Shown here one piece after another: positions 1 to 9,353 of a DNA stretch of 64,000 bases. A program made the position numbers and the translations under genes. The notes beneath the pieces were generated by a model that searched no databases, was not told the origin of the DNA, and saw nothing but the letters and a program-made list of their open reading frames with translations. Numbering within the stretch: the stretch's first letter is position 1; the number at the start of each line of letters is the position of its first letter. Source of the DNA: Bailinhaonella thermotolerans (GTDB lineage Bacteria > Actinomycetota > Actinomycetes > Streptosporangiales > Streptosporangiaceae); NCBI RefSeq assembly GCF_003594875.1, contig NZ_QZEY01000022.1, positions 62,001 to 126,000 on the forward strand. Direction: 5' to 3'.

Positions 1-81
1 CTCCGGGTCGGCCGCGAGAACTCCGGCCACCCGGGCCCCGATATGGCGTGAGACACCAGTAACGAGGACGGTGCGGGTCAT
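1..81 (-). CDS. NAD-dependent epimerase/SDR-type protein, N-terminal fragment
   Basis: Only the first 27 codons are inside the window; the gene runs off the left edge. The start reads MTRTVLVTGVSRHIGARV, the glycine-rich beta-alpha turn (TGxxxxIG) of a Rossmann NAD(P)-binding domain as in nucleoside-sugar epimerases and short-chain dehydrogenases. The start is 25 bases downstream of the stop of the small ribosomal protein gene, so the two are probably co-transcribed. Substrate cannot be judged from this fragment. Confidence 0.7.
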   Translation of the reverse strand, partial: MTRTVLVTGVSRHIGARVAGVLAADPE

Positions 82-106
82 CGGGGGCCTCGCAGGGGGT
101 TGACGG

Positions 107-205
107 TTACTTCTTGTTACGCCGCTGGATGCGCGTCTTCTTCAGAAGCTTGCGGTGCTTCTTCTTGGCCATACGCTTGCGGCGCTTCTTGATCACAGAG
201 CCCAT
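107..205 (-). CDS. Small basic ribosomal protein, bS22/AURKAIP1-COX24 type
   Basis: A 32-residue protein starting [19 protein letters not shown] and ending in QRRNKK. Nearly half the residues are Lys or Arg, and the KKxxRK pattern is that of the actinobacterial AURKAIP1/COX24-domain family, found on the small ribosomal subunit in mycobacteria (bS22). It is too short for most gene finders. A G-rich tract (CTGGGGG) just before the ATG can serve as ribosome-binding site. An epimerase-like gene follows and a small HTH gene precedes it on the same strand, a layout also seen in Streptomyces. Confidence 0.93.
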   Translation of the reverse strand: MGSVIKKRRKRMAKKKHRKLLKKTRIQRRNKK

Positions 206-402
206 GGGACCCCCAGGTGAGGTAGGAATGCGGAACCGGCGTGCGTGCGCACACCGGGTCAACAGCCTACCGGCGTTCCTGGGGAGGACGTTCCCGGGGC
301 CCGTCCACCCCTACCCAACCACGCCCGCGTTACGCGGAAACCTCGCGTTCCATCCCGGGATCTCGCGCGCCGGCTGGTAAGACCCTGTTGGAACGTTCTC
401 GA

Positions 403-606
403 CTACCCCGCTTCGATGTACGCGTCCCTCAGGTAGTCGTGGACGGCTTGCTCGGGGACGCGGAACGAGCGGCCCACGCGGATGGCGGGCAGCTCGCCGG
501 AGTGGACGAGCCGGTAGACCGTCATCTTGGACACCCGCATGACGGTGGCGACCTCGGCCACCGTCAGGAACTTCACCTCGCTGAGAGGTCTTTCGCCTGC
601 ACCCAT
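403..606 (-). CDS. Helix-turn-helix protein, excisionase/BldC-like family
   Basis: A 67-residue protein with one winged HTH domain (HTH_17/excisionase type): LTVAEVATVMRVSKMTVYRL, then the wing GELPAIRVGRSFRVPEQAV. Such proteins bind DNA as small MerR-like domains without an effector domain; homologues occur upstream of the small ribosomal protein gene in streptomycetes. The frame is open to an ATG at 654, but the ATG at 606 has a good GGAAGAGG ribosome-binding site 7-8 bases before it and lies next to the conserved domain, so I chose 606. No integrase is nearby, so this is a chromosomal regulator and not a phage excisionase. Confidence 0.85.
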   Translation of the reverse strand: MGAGERPLSEVKFLTVAEVATVMRVSKMTVYRLVHSGELPAIRVGRSFRVPEQAVHDYLRDAYIEAG

Positions 607-871
607 CGGACGCCTCTTCCGCACGTGTATCCGGGTTATCCCCACAGGTGACATCGCTCACGCACGTGTACTGCTGTCAGCGTAAATCGCGACCGGGTTG
701 GCGCAAACCCCCCATTTCACCAGCCCCGCTTACTCCGTGCCACCGGAACAGTAGAAATAGCAGGTCAGACGCTCTATAGAGAGGCTGTAAGAATCTCGTG
801 GAACGGGCCAAACCTCGGAGAACAAGTTGGTCTGACTCAACTCCGTATAGTCTCCGGGGTCCCTTGCGCCC

Positions 872-1666
872 CTATTCGACCGGCAGCCCCATGCGGCCGA
901 GCAGATAAGCCGTCAGCGGCGCGTAGTGCACCGGATACACGTTGTCGTCCAGCGGGACGGTCACCGTGACCTTGCCCTCCGCCTCGCCGACGAACAGCGC
1001 CGGGTCGTTGCAGTCGGCGAAGCCCACCACGGTCTCCACGCCCGCCTCGCCCGCCGCGCCGGCCCAGCCGTGGTCGGCCAGCACCAGGTCCGGGAGCTCG
1101 TCCAGGGACTCCAGCAGACCCCGCATCGGGCCGGGCTCGTGGGTGTGCAGGAACCCCGCCCCGTCGGACACCATCCCCACCCCGCCGAGGTACCGCAGGT
1201 GCAGCACCCGACCGAGCGCCATGCGGTACCGCGACCCCTCGGCCGGGGTCAGCAGCCGGGCGCCGTGCCGTACGGCGGCGCGCGCGATCGCCAGGTGGAT
1301 CGTGAGCAGGCCCGTCGGGTGCCCGGTCGCGACCACGATCCGCGCCCCGCGGCGTACGGCGTCGCCCAGGCGGTCGGCCATCGCGTCCAGGGCGTCGATC
1401 GTCAGGTCGGGGTCGATGGTGTCGGCGCCCTCGCGGTGGGCCGGGTCGGCGATCACCCCGCAGCGCTTGGCCATCAGGTCGAGGATCTGCGGATAGGTCC
1501 ACTCACCGGAGAAGGTCAGGCCGAACGTGTAGCGCGGGTCGCGGTTGGCCAGGGATCGGAAGTTGTCGAGGTTGTTCTCGCGTGTGGTGGCGATGTCCCC
1601 GGCGACGCGCGTGCGGACCAGATGCTCCCGCAGCTCGTCCCGGCTCGGAACCCGTGACCCCTCCAT
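872..1666 (-). CDS. Phosphatase-family protein (actinobacterial conserved)
   Basis: A 264-residue soluble protein resembling a conserved actinobacterial family annotated as phosphatase. It contains TFGLTFSGEWTYPQILDLM near residue 50, a VVATGHPTGLLTIHLAIARA segment around 110-130, and VLADHGWAG and GFADCNDPALF in the C-terminal half. The substrate is unknown. GGGGAGAGG precedes the ATG by about 5 bases and supports the start. It lies between the HTH gene and acuC on the same strand, as in Streptomyces. The phosphatase label rests on family recall, not on an unambiguous catalytic motif that I can point to. Confidence 0.75.
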   Translation of the reverse strand: MEGSRVPSRDELREHLVRTRVAGDIATTRENNLDNFRSLANRDPRYTFGLTFSGEWTYPQILDLMAKRCGVIADPAHREGADTIDPDLTIDALDAMADRLGDAVRRGARIVVATGHPTGLLTIHLAIARAAVRHGARLLTPAEGSRYRMALGRVLHLRYLGGVGMVSDGAGFLHTHEPGPMRGLLESLDELPDLVLADHGWAGAAGEAGVETVVGFADCNDPALFVGEAEGKVTVTVPLDDNVYPVHYAPLTAYLLGRMGLPVE

Positions 1667-1736
1667 GGACCTCTCCCCTTGTCGTCGCGACCGGCGTTGC
1701 CCGGCCTCCGGCGTGCGATCCTTCCGGCGTACGGCC

Positions 1737-2906
1737 TCAGCCCAGGACGCCAGGGTCCAGCCCGTGCCCAGGGAACACCGCGTGCCGGGTGGCCATGATC
1801 GCCCGGTCCACCGGGTCCGCCGGGTCGTAGCCGTCGTCGAAGTCCCGGTGGTCCGCCTCCCGGCCGTCGGTCATCGTCAGCGGGGCCGTCTCACCGGTGC
1901 GCTCCTTGACGTACGCCCGCCACGGCTCCGGGGTGCGCGTGCCCGGGTCCAGCGGGTGCCCCGACGCCTCGGCGATCAGGTGGGTCCAGGCGCGCGGGAC
2001 GACCTGCACCAGTTCGTACCCGCCGCCGCCGGTCGCCACCCAGCGCCCTCCGGCGGTCTCGTGGGCCAGTTCGTGCAGCGCGCGGTAGGCGGCGCGCTGC
2101 CCGTCCACGCTGAGCATCAGGTGGGCGAGCGGGTCGAGCGCGTGGCTGTCGCAGCCGTGCTGCGTGACCAGCACCTCGGGCCGGAACTCCCGCAGCAGCG
2201 GCGGCACGATCGCGTGGAAGGCGCGCAGCCAGCCCGCGTCGCCGGTGCCCGCGGGGAGCGCGACGTTGACCGCGCTGAAGTCCGCGCCGGTCTCGGTCGG
2301 CAGGCCGGTGCCGGGGAAGAGCGTGCGCGGGTGCTCGTGCAGGCTGATCGTGAGCACCCGGGGGTCGTCGTAGAAGATCGCCTGCACGCCGTCGCCGTGG
2401 TGGACGTCCACGTCCACGTACGCGACGCGCCCGGCGCCGTTCTCCAGCAGCCAGGCGATCGCGATGGCCGGGTCGTTGTAGACGCAGAACCCGCTCGCGG
2501 TCCCGGGCATCGCGTGGTGCAGCCCGCCCGCGACGTTCACCGCGTGCTCGGCGTCCCCGCCCCACACCAGCCGCGCCGCCTCCAGGGTCGCCCCCGCCAC
2601 CAGCGCCGAGGCCTCGTGCATGCCGGAGAAGACCGGATTGTCGGCGGTCCCCAGCCCCCACGAGAGATCGCCCTCACCGGTCTCGGAGACCCGCTTGACC
2701 GCCTCGATGTAGTCCCGGTGGTGGACGGTCGCCAGCCGCTCGTCGCCGGCCGCCGCGCACCCGCCCAGCGTCACCCGGTCGAGCACCCCCAGCTCCCGGC
2801 TGAGCGCCATGGTGAGCTCCACCCGCACCGGAGCCAGCGGATGCCCCCGCCCGAAGTCATAAGACGTCAGCGCCTCATCCCAGACCACCCGCACCGCCCG
2901 GCTCAT
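1737..2906 (-). CDS. acuC: AcuC, class I histone deacetylase-like protein
   Basis: A 389-residue arginase/deacetylase-fold enzyme. The zinc and charge-relay residues are visible: GGLHHAMPG and GFCVYNDPAIA around 130-150, then YVDVDVHHGDGVQAIFYDD near 165-185 and the active-site Asp/Gly loops. AcuC proteins remove acetyl groups, classically from acetyl-CoA synthetase. The ATG at 2906 has no Shine-Dalgarno but has TAGCGT (a -10-like hexamer) ending 6 bases upstream on the coding strand, which suggests leaderless transcription. The next gene starts 70 bases downstream. Confidence 0.92.
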   Translation of the reverse strand: MSRAVRVVWDEALTSYDFGRGHPLAPVRVELTMALSRELGVLDRVTLGGCAAAGDERLATVHHRDYIEAVKRVSETGEGDLSWGLGTADNPVFSGMHEASALVAGATLEAARLVWGGDAEHAVNVAGGLHHAMPGTASGFCVYNDPAIAIAWLLENGAGRVAYVDVDVHHGDGVQAIFYDDPRVLTISLHEHPRTLFPGTGLPTETGADFSAVNVALPAGTGDAGWLRAFHAIVPPLLREFRPEVLVTQHGCDSHALDPLAHLMLSVDGQRAAYRALHELAHETAGGRWVATGGGGYELVQVVPRAWTHLIAEASGHPLDPGTRTPEPWRAYVKERTGETAPLTMTDGREADHRDFDDGYDPADPVDRAIMATRHAVFPGHGLDPGVLG

Positions 2907-3071
2907 ATCCCGACGCTACCGCACCCCCCGCCGCCGCCCCCCGCGGCTCCCGCCCACCCCCGGAACGCGCGATCGCGGCGCTCCCTGGGGAACGCCGCGA
3001 TCGGAAGGGGCCGGATCGGCCCGCGGGGACCGGATCAGGCTCCGGGGGCCGGATCAGCCTCTGGGACGGGG

Positions 3072-4682
3072 TCAGCCCCGGGGACCGAGGGCCATGGGGT
3101 CGTGGGTCTCGGGGGCCAGGCGGGGCTGGTCACCGCTCGCCGGGGTGGGCAGGGGCGGCTCGGGACGGGGGTCGCACAGCACGTCGGGGCCGGGCTTGCT
3201 CGCGGGGAGCGCGCCGGTGCCCAGGTACTCCCGGAAGAGCGCGGTGGCGCAGGTGTTGCGGCCGGTGACGCCGTGGTCGCCGGCGCCGTTCTCCACCACC
3301 AGGCGCGAGTTGGGCAGGATGCCGTGCACGACCTCCGCCCCCCGGTACGGCGTGGCCGCGTCCTTCGTCGCCTGGACGATCAGGATCGGCGGGAGGCCGC
3401 GGTCGGCGATCCTGACGGGGTCGCCCCCGCGCACGGGCCAGAAGGCGCACTGGGCGTTGAACCAGGCGTTGCCCCAGCTCAGGAACGGCGACTTACGGTG
3501 GGAGGCCCACATGTCGCGGTGCCAGACGCTCCAGCTCCGGGGCCAGCGGGCGTCGGTGCACTCGACGGCGGAGTACACCGCGAGGCTGTTGTCGTTGTCG
3601 CGCGCGTCGCCGTACGACTCGTAGGCGGTGACCAGCTTGTCCGGCTTGCCGGTCGTGTAGTACTCCGACAGGCCCGCGGCCAGCGTCGGCCAGAAGCGGC
3701 TCTGGTATCCGCCCTGCAGGAAGGTGTCCTCCAGCTCGGCCGGGCCGACCAGCCCGCCCGCGGGGGCCTTCTCCACCCGCTCGTGCACGGCGTAGTACGC
3801 CTTCTCGACCTCGGCGGCCGTGGCGCCCAGCTTGTAGACGGCGTCGCCCTTGGCCATCCACGCCCACATGTCCTTGGAGCGGGCCTCGAAGGCGTGGTTC
3901 TGGTCGATGTTGGCCTGGTACCAGACGCGCTCGGGGTTCACGACGCTGTCCAGCACCAGCCGGCGCACGTTCTTGGGGAACATCGTCGCGTACACCGCGC
4001 CGAGGTAGGTGCCGTAGGAGTACCCGACGTAGCTGAGCTGCCGCCGGCCGAGCGCCGCGCGGATGGAGTCCATGTCCCGCGCCAGGTCGCGCGTGGTCAT
4101 GTGCGGCAGCAGCCAGCCGAACTTCTCCTGGCACGCCCTGGCGTACCCCTGGGCCTTCTTCACCCAGGCCCTCTCGGCCTTCCAGTCCGCCGGGACGTAC
4201 GGCGGCCGCACGGGGTTCTGGTAGGTCGGGTCGCAGGACAGCGCGGGCTCGCTGGCGCCGACGCCGCGCGTGTCGAACCCGATCACGTCGTAGTACTTGG
4301 CGACGTCGCCGAGGCGGGCGGGCATGGAGGCGGGGTTGGCGTAGCCGAGGCCGCTCGCGCCGGGCCCGCCGGGGTTGGCGAGCAGGATGCCCTGGTACTT
4401 GTCGCCGGTCTCGGTGGCCTTGTGGCGCGAGATCGCGATCTTGATCTTCCTGCCGTGGGGGCGGGAGTAGTCGAGGGGCACCTCGACGCTCGCGCACTCG
4501 ACTGGGGACGGGAGACTGGCGCACTTGCCCCACACCGGGGCCTGGGGCTGGTAGCCCTCAGCGCGCTCCTCCACCGGCTGACGGTAGACCGGCGGGGTGG
4601 GGTCGGCGCTGACGGGCCCGGCCGCCAGCACTCCGCTCATGCCGACGCCGGCGGTGGCCAGCGCTACGACGAGCCTTCTCAA
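3072..4682 (-). CDS. Secreted alpha/beta hydrolase, tripeptidyl aminopeptidase (TAP) family
   Basis: A 536-residue exported serine hydrolase. The frame is open much further upstream, but a TTG at 4682 preceded by GAGGAG (6-base spacer) begins a textbook signal peptide: LRRLVVALATAGVGMSGVLA ending near AGPVSADP. The hydrolase core shows the oxyanion segment LLANPGGPGASGLG, then GFDTRGVGASEP and the nucleophile elbow YVGYSYGTYLG (GYSYG). A TAP-like C-terminal domain carries the catalytic Asp region ATKDAATPYRGA and the His region GAGDHGV. Streptomyces relatives release N-terminal tripeptides from secreted proteins; here the substrate is inferred. Confidence 0.92.
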   Translation of the reverse strand: MRRLVVALATAGVGMSGVLAAGPVSADPTPPVYRQPVEERAEGYQPQAPVWGKCASLPSPVECASVEVPLDYSRPHGRKIKIAISRHKATETGDKYQGILLANPGGPGASGLGYANPASMPARLGDVAKYYDVIGFDTRGVGASEPALSCDPTYQNPVRPPYVPADWKAERAWVKKAQGYARACQEKFGWLLPHMTTRDLARDMDSIRAALGRRQLSYVGYSYGTYLGAVYATMFPKNVRRLVLDSVVNPERVWYQANIDQNHAFEARSKDMWAWMAKGDAVYKLGATAAEVEKAYYAVHERVEKAPAGGLVGPAELEDTFLQGGYQSRFWPTLAAGLSEYYTTGKPDKLVTAYESYGDARDNDNSLAVYSAVECTDARWPRSWSVWHRDMWASHRKSPFLSWGNAWFNAQCAFWPVRGGDPVRIADRGLPPILIVQATKDAATPYRGAEVVHGILPNSRLVVENGAGDHGVTGRNTCATALFREYLGTGALPASKPGPDVLCDPRPEPPLPTPASGDQPRLAPETHDPMALGPRG

Positions 4683-4926
4683 TTCGCTCTCCTCATTCGG
4701 CCGGGTGGGGCCTCGCGGCATCCCCGTCGTTACCTGCACAAGCCCGACAATGCTGCGATCGGTCGGAATCCTCGCCGAAGATCCCGCCGCTGGCGAGGGA
4801 TAACTTCGCCGAGATGCGGAATCGGAATGAATGGGTTGGTTTGGGGGACCTTCGGGAAGCACCTCCCGGCGCCGGCGGGAAACCGTCCGGAAAGCGCCGG
4901 GAATACCTCCGGGAAAGGGGCCGCCG

Positions 4927-5877
4927 ATGCTCCGCCGCACGTTGCTCGCCGCGTCCCGCAGCCCGCGCCTCGAACGCGCGGCCAGGACCGCCCCCGTCGC
5001 CCGCTCCGTGGTCCGCCGCTACGTCGCCGGGGACCGCGCGGGCGACGCCCTGCGCGTGACCCGTGAACTGTGCTCGGCGGGCCTGCGCGTCACGATCGAC
5101 AACCTCGGCGAGGACGTCACCGAGCGCGCCCACGCCGAGCGCACCGCGCACGAGTACGTCGCCCTGCTGCGCCGGATCGCCGAGGACGGCCTCGCGCCCT
5201 GGGCCGAGGTCTCGGTCAAGCTCAGCGCCCTGGGCCAGAAGCTCGGCGGGAACGGCGCCGCGCCCTCGCCCGACGGCGAGAAGATCGCCCTCGACAACGC
5301 GGCCCGGATCTGCGCGGCGGCCGAGGCGGCGGGCACCACGGTCACCCTGGACATGGAGGACCACGAGACGGTGGACTCCACCCTCGGCATCCTCGCCCAG
5401 CTTCGCGTGGACCACCCTCGCACCGGCGCCGTCATCCAGTCCTACCTGCGCCGTTCCGAGGGCGACTGCCTGGCCCTGGCCGGCCCCGGCTCCCGCGTCC
5501 GCCTGTGCAAGGGCGCCTACGACGCCCCCGCCTCGGCCGCCTTCACCCGCCGCCGCGACATCGACCTGTCGTACGCCCGCTGCCTGCGCGTCCTCATGAA
5601 CGGCCGCGGCCACCCGATGGTCGCCACCCACGACCCCCGGCTGATCGACCTGGCCGTCGCCCTCGCCGCGCTGGGCGGCCGCGACCCCGGCACGTACGAA
5701 CTCCAGATGCTGTACGGCGTCCGCCCGCGCGCCCAGGCCCGGCTGGCCGCCGAGGGCCAGCGGGTCCGCGTCTACGTGCCCTACGGCGACGACTGGTACG
5801 GATACCTGGTCCGCCGCCTGGCCGAACGCCCCGCCAACCTGGCCTTCTTCCTCCGCTCCCTCCTCGGCCGCGGCTGA
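4927..5877 (+). CDS. Proline dehydrogenase (monofunctional)
   Basis: A 316-residue FAD enzyme oxidising proline to pyrroline-5-carboxylate. Visible landmarks are VSVKLSALGQKLG, VTLDMEDHETVDSTL, IQSYLRRSEGDC, VRLCKGAYDAP and VATHDPRLIDLA, which trace the PRODH TIM barrel, and the C-terminal ELQMLYGVRP and VYVPYGDDWYGYLVRRLAERP motifs that bind proline and flavin. Length fits the monofunctional form, not the long PutA fusion. The ATG at 4927 was chosen because GGGAAAGGGG lies just upstream and MLRRTLLAAS begins the conserved part. proC, which works in the biosynthetic direction, lies about 275 bases downstream. Confidence 0.93.
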   Translation: MLRRTLLAASRSPRLERAARTAPVARSVVRRYVAGDRAGDALRVTRELCSAGLRVTIDNLGEDVTERAHAERTAHEYVALLRRIAEDGLAPWAEVSVKLSALGQKLGGNGAAPSPDGEKIALDNAARICAAAEAAGTTVTLDMEDHETVDSTLGILAQLRVDHPRTGAVIQSYLRRSEGDCLALAGPGSRVRLCKGAYDAPASAAFTRRRDIDLSYARCLRVLMNGRGHPMVATHDPRLIDLAVALAALGGRDPGTYELQMLYGVRPRAQARLAAEGQRVRVYVPYGDDWYGYLVRRLAERPANLAFFLRSLLGRG

Positions 5878-6152
5878 CCCGCCCGCCCCCGCGCCCGCCA
5901 GCCGGCCGTCCAGCCGTCCAGCCGCCGCGAAGCCGTACGGCGGGCCGGCGCGAGCCGTAGGGCCCGGGCGGGCGCGAGCCGTACGGCGGGCCGAAGGGGG
6001 CGTCGCGGGGGCTCGCGGGGCGTCTCGTGGGCGGGGGTTGCGGGAAGGTGCGAAGGGCGGCACCCCGGGCGGGGACGAGGCGGGTCGCCCGGGCCGGAGG
6101 CGGGCCCGCCGGTAGGGTGGGGACATCCTCCTCTACACGAAGGCGCTTCGGC
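5878..6152 (+). repeat. Spacer with copies of a GCCGTACGGC-centred element
   Basis: The spacer between proline dehydrogenase and proC holds near-copies of a short element of the form GCGAGCCGTACGGCGGGCC (about 5932-5950 and 5967-5990, plus a variant with GTAGGG between them). The core GCCGTACGGC is a perfect palindrome and recurs many times in the window. A TAGGGT hexamer at 6113-6118 could serve as -10 for proC. No coding potential is apparent. Confidence 0.6.
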
Positions 6153-6947
6153 ATGATCGCGATTCTGGGAACCGGGAAGATGGGCGAGGCCCTGCTCTCC
6201 GGGCTGCTGCGGGCCGGGTTCAAGGCCGGCGAGGTCATGGTCACGGCGCGGCGGGCCGAGCGGGCCGAGGCCCTGCGTGAGCGCTACGGCGTCGAGGTCG
6301 TCTCCAACGCCGAGGCCGCCAAGACCGCCCAGACCCTGATCCTCGCGGTGAAGCCGCAGGACATGGCCACGCTGCTGGCCGAGATCGCCCCCTACGTCCC
6401 CGCCGACAGGCTCGTCATCTCGGCCGCCGCGGGCATCACGACGGCGTTCGTGGAGTCGCGGCTGGGCGAGGCGGTGCCGGTGGTCCGCGTCATGTCCAAC
6501 ACGCCCGTGCTGGTGGACGAGGCCATGAGCGTGATCTCCGCGGGGGCCCACGCGGGCGAGGAGCACCTCCGGCTGACCGAGGACCTCCTCTCCCCCGTCG
6601 GCAAGGTCCTGCGCATCCCCGAGTCCCAGCAGGACGCGGCGACGGCCCTGTCCGGCAGCGGCCCCGCGTACTTCTTCTACCTGGTCGAGGCCATGGTGGA
6701 CGCCGGCATCCTGCTCGGCATGCCCCGCGCCGCCGCCCTGGAGATGGTCACCCAGGCCATCGTCGGCGCCGCGATCATGCTCCGCGACTCCGGCGAGCAC
6801 CCGGTCATCCTCCGCGAGGCGGTCACCAGCCCCGGCGGCACCACCATCTCCGCCATCGCCGAACTGGAGCGCCACAAGGTCCGCGCCGCCTTCCTCGCCG
6901 CCATCGAGGCCGCCCGCGACCGCGGCCGCGAGCTCGCCGGCGGCTGA
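6153..6947 (+). CDS. proC: Pyrroline-5-carboxylate reductase
   Basis: A 264-residue NADPH-dependent enzyme for the last step of proline synthesis. The N-terminal Rossmann motif is MIAILGTGKMGEALLSGLL; AVKPQDMATLL and VISAAAGIT follow, then VRVMSNTPVLVDEAMSV (MxNxP signature) and the dimerisation/substrate domain with TALSGSGPAYFF and TSPGGTTISAI. The ATG at 6153 begins the Rossmann fold exactly, so longer in-frame starts upstream are not used. A TetR gene faces it convergently downstream. Confidence 0.97.
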   Translation: MIAILGTGKMGEALLSGLLRAGFKAGEVMVTARRAERAEALRERYGVEVVSNAEAAKTAQTLILAVKPQDMATLLAEIAPYVPADRLVISAAAGITTAFVESRLGEAVPVVRVMSNTPVLVDEAMSVISAGAHAGEEHLRLTEDLLSPVGKVLRIPESQQDAATALSGSGPAYFFYLVEAMVDAGILLGMPRAAALEMVTQAIVGAAIMLRDSGEHPVILREAVTSPGGTTISAIAELERHKVRAAFLAAIEAARDRGRELAGG

Positions 6948-7079
6948 CCCTCCCCCCAAGGGCCCGCCGTACGGCTCACGCGAGCGACACGCGAACGAGA
7001 CACGGGCGGCGCCCGGATGGGACGCGGGCGGTGAGCGGGGCCTGACGCGGCGGGACTCCCGGGGCGGGGCGCGCGGGCG

Positions 7080-7670
7080 TCAGGGGCCGTCGATGTAGCG
7101 CTGGATGACCGGCCCCAGGAGGTCGATCAGCTCCTCGTCGCTGATCGAGGCCAGGGGTTCCACGCGCAGCACGTGGCGGAAGATCAGGGCGCCGATCATC
7201 TGGCTGGCGGCGGCCTCGACGCGGAGCGGGGGGACGCCGAGGCTGCCGGCGACGCGGTGGAGGATGGCCGACGAGATGAACTCCCGCATCATGTCGGCGG
7301 CGCGCTCGTGGGTCATCGCGCTGCGGAGCATGGCGATGACGGGGGCCCGGCTCTCCGGGTCGGCCCACGCTCTCATGATCTCGCGCAGGATGCGCCGGCC
7401 GACCTCCTCGCGAGGGCCCTCCAGGATCTGCGGGAGGATCTTCGAGGGGTCCGCGGGGAAGCGCATCGTGGCGATGAACAGGCGCTCTTTGGTGTCGAAG
7501 TAGTGGTGGACGAGGGCCGGGTCCACGCCGGCCTCGCGGGCGATGCCGCGGACCGTCGCTCCTTCGTACCCCTTCTCCGCGAAGAGCGTGCGGGCCGCGG
7601 CGAGGATCTGCTCCCGCGTCTCCGACTGGCCCGGCCGCCTGCCGAGCCGGCGGGGGGCGCCGGCGCTCAT
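7080..7670 (-). CDS. TetR/AcrR-family transcriptional regulator
   Basis: A 196-residue repressor-type protein. The HTH occupies about residues 18-62: [40 protein letters not shown]. The C-terminal helical domain is of the kind following actinobacterial TetR proteins with a MMREFIS...[11 protein letters not shown] pattern. Its ATG overlaps the stop of the upstream sugar-phosphate isomerase gene by 4 bases (ATGA), so the two are translationally coupled. The regulated gene is not evident. Confidence 0.92.
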   Translation of the reverse strand: MSAGAPRRLGRRPGQSETREQILAAARTLFAEKGYEGATVRGIAREAGVDPALVHHYFDTKERLFIATMRFPADPSKILPQILEGPREEVGRRILREIMRAWADPESRAPVIAMLRSAMTHERAADMMREFISSAILHRVAGSLGVPPLRVEAAASQMIGALIFRHVLRVEPLASISDEELIDLLGPVIQRYIDGP

Positions 7671-8485
7671 GCGCGGCCGGCGGCCGCCGCGAAGTGCAGC
7701 TTCGTGAACGCCAGGCCCTCCGCCAGGTCGTCGATTCGCTCGCTGCGGCTCGCGGCCCGCCGCGTGTTGATCTCCAGCACGATCAGCCCGCCGTACCCGG
7801 AGGTGGCCAGGCGCTCCAGCATCTGGGCGCAGGGCTGGTTGCCCCGGCCGGGCACGAGGTGCTCGTCCTTGTTGGTCACGCCCACGCCGTCGGCCAGGTG
7901 GATGTGGGACAGCCGGTCGCCCAGCTTGTCCGCCATCTCCAGCGCGTCGGAGCCGGACAGCGCGGTGTGCGACAGGTCCAGGGTCACGTCGGGGAAGTCG
8001 AAGTCCACCGGGTCCCAGTGCGGGGCGTACGGCACCACCTCGGCGCCCCGGGCGCGCAGCGGGAACATGTTCTCGACGGCGAAGATCACATCGGTCTCGT
8101 CGCGCATGCGGGCGAGACCCTCCTCGAACTCGCGGGCGTAGTCGCGCTGCCACCGGAACGGCGGGTGCACGACGACGACCTCGGCTCCGAGGCGTTCGGC
8201 GGCGTGCTGGGCCTTCTTCAGCTTCCCCCACGGGTCACGGCCCCACACGCGCTGGGTCACGAGCAGGCAGGGGGCGTGGACGGCGAGAATCGGCAGCTCA
8301 TGGTGGTCCGACAGCCTCTTGAGGACGTCGATGTCCTGGCTCACCGGGTCGGTCCCGACCATGATCTCGACCCCGTCGTAGCCCAGGCGGGACGCCAGCT
8401 CGAACGCGTCGGGCGTCCTCTCGGGGTACACCGAGGCGGTCGAGAGCGCGATCTTCGCGTTGGGCACGCGGATGACGTCGGTCAC
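7667..8485 (-). CDS. Sugar phosphate isomerase/epimerase (TIM barrel)
   Basis: A 272-residue AP-endonuclease-2-like TIM barrel. Metal-ligand candidates are seen along the barrel: [57 protein letters not shown] and [10 protein letters not shown]. Members isomerise or dehydrate sugars; the substrate here is unknown. The GTG start is preceded by TAGGCT seven bases upstream and no Shine-Dalgarno, indicating a leaderless mRNA. It is coupled by an ATGA overlap to the TetR gene. Confidence 0.9.
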   Translation of the reverse strand: MTDVIRVPNAKIALSTASVYPERTPDAFELASRLGYDGVEIMVGTDPVSQDIDVLKRLSDHHELPILAVHAPCLLVTQRVWGRDPWGKLKKAQHAAERLGAEVVVVHPPFRWQRDYAREFEEGLARMRDETDVIFAVENMFPLRARGAEVVPYAPHWDPVDFDFPDVTLDLSHTALSGSDALEMADKLGDRLSHIHLADGVGVTNKDEHLVPGRGNQPCAQMLERLATSGYGGLIVLEINTRRAASRSERIDDLAEGLAFTKLHFAAAAGRA

Positions 8486-8565
8486 GCCTGTCAGCCTAAG
8501 CGGAATTGTCGCGTAATCGAGACCCGACCCCGGGATGCCGCGCAGATCACAACTACGGTGGGGCC

Positions 8566-9264
8566 ATGAGCCGCATCGCCAAGGGGGCGATACCCAGCCC
8601 GAACATCTGGCGCACCCCCGAGTTGTACGAGGTGGAGAACCGCGCCGTGGACCCCGCGGGGCTCCTGGAGTCGGCGATGGCCGAGATCCGGCCCTGGACC
8701 GGCGCGAACGTCCTCGACATCGGCTGCGGCACCGGCTACCACCTGCCCCGCTTCGCCGCCGACGCCGCCCGCGTGGTCGGCGTGGAGCCGCACGGGGGCC
8801 TCGCCGAGCTGGCCGTACGGCGGTGCGCGGGCATCCCGAACGTCAGCGTGCGCACGGGGACCGCGCAGGAGCTGCCGGTGCCGGACGCGTCGGTGGACGT
8901 GGCGCACGCGCGGTGGGCGTACTTCTTCGGGCCGGGGGCCGAGCCGGGGCTGGCCGAGCTGGACCGGGTGATGCGGCGGGGCGGCGCCGCGTTCGTGATC
9001 GACATCGACGCGACGCGCGGCCCCTACGGGCGGTGGTTCCGGCGCTGGCTCACCTCCTACGACCCCGAGGAGGTCGAGGAGTTCTGGACCCGGCGGGGGT
9101 GGCGGCGGAAGGCGCTGACCATCCGGTGGGAGTTCGAGCGCCGCGAGGACCTGGAGGCGGTGCTGCGCATCGAGTTCACGAAGGCGTCGGCCGAGGGATT
9201 CCTCGCGGAGGTGCCGGGCACGGGTTTCGACTACGCCGCGAACCTGTGGTGGCGCACCTATTGA
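8566..9264 (+). CDS. Class I SAM-dependent methyltransferase
   Basis: A 232-residue methyltransferase. Motif [17 protein letters not shown] lies near residues 48-63, the acidic loop [13 protein letters not shown] follows, and a motif IV-like [14 protein letters not shown] is near 110-125. The C-terminal part ([32 protein letters not shown]) is found in a conserved actinobacterial subgroup of unknown substrate. ATG 8566 has TACGGT ending 6 bases before it and only a G-rich stretch, so translation may be leaderless. It is divergent from the isomerase gene, sharing an 80-base promoter region. Confidence 0.88.
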   Translation: MSRIAKGAIPSPNIWRTPELYEVENRAVDPAGLLESAMAEIRPWTGANVLDIGCGTGYHLPRFAADAARVVGVEPHGGLAELAVRRCAGIPNVSVRTGTAQELPVPDASVDVAHARWAYFFGPGAEPGLAELDRVMRRGGAAFVIDIDATRGPYGRWFRRWLTSYDPEEVEEFWTRRGWRRKALTIRWEFERREDLEAVLRIEFTKASAEGFLAEVPGTGFDYAANLWWRTY

Positions 9265-9298
9265 GAGCGCCCCCGGCCACATTTCCCGGAAATAGGTC

Positions 9299-9328
9299 TG
9301 GACAGATCCGGCGTTAGGGACGTACTCT
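9299..9328 (+). promoter_or_regulatory. Promoter of the ABC-F leader transcript
   Basis: TGGACA at 9299-9304 and TACTCT at 9323-9328 are separated by 18 bases, a good SigA-type -35/-10 pair. The -10 ends 7 bases before the ATG at 9336, so transcription should begin at or next to that ATG. The mRNA would start with the MRYFL leader ORF, without a 5' untranslated region. Confidence 0.6.
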
Positions 9329-9335
9329 TACGGTC

Positions 9336-9353
9336 ATGCGTTACTTCCTGTGA
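9336..9353 (+). CDS. MRYFL leader peptide (5 codons) upstream of ABC-F gene
   Basis: ATG-CGT-TAC-TTC-CTG-TGA encodes MRYFL and stops. It is placed exactly where a leaderless transcript from the promoter at 9299-9328 should begin, and about 310 bases upstream of the ABC-F start. Antibiotic-resistance ABC-F genes are commonly controlled by ribosome stalling on short leader peptides, with attenuation of the downstream gene (established for several ABC-F and erm systems). Function here is inferred from position and from the aromatic/hydrophobic peptide. A small hairpin, GAGCC-TGA-GGCTC, lies downstream at about 9380-9392. Confidence 0.55.
   Translation: MRYFL

Noticed and set aside
403-606. Excisionase label as a sign of a prophage or integrated plasmid
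   Set aside because: No integrase, attachment-site duplication or tRNA is nearby; the gene sits in a conserved chromosomal order.
1545-5066. Very long open frame on the plus strand across acuC and the TAP peptidase
   Set aside because: It is antisense to well-supported genes, has Arg/Gly/Pro/Val-rich sequence with no domain, and reflects lack of stops in very high G+C DNA. The same applies to plus-strand frames at 21802-25143, 36106-38691 and 56139-59837.
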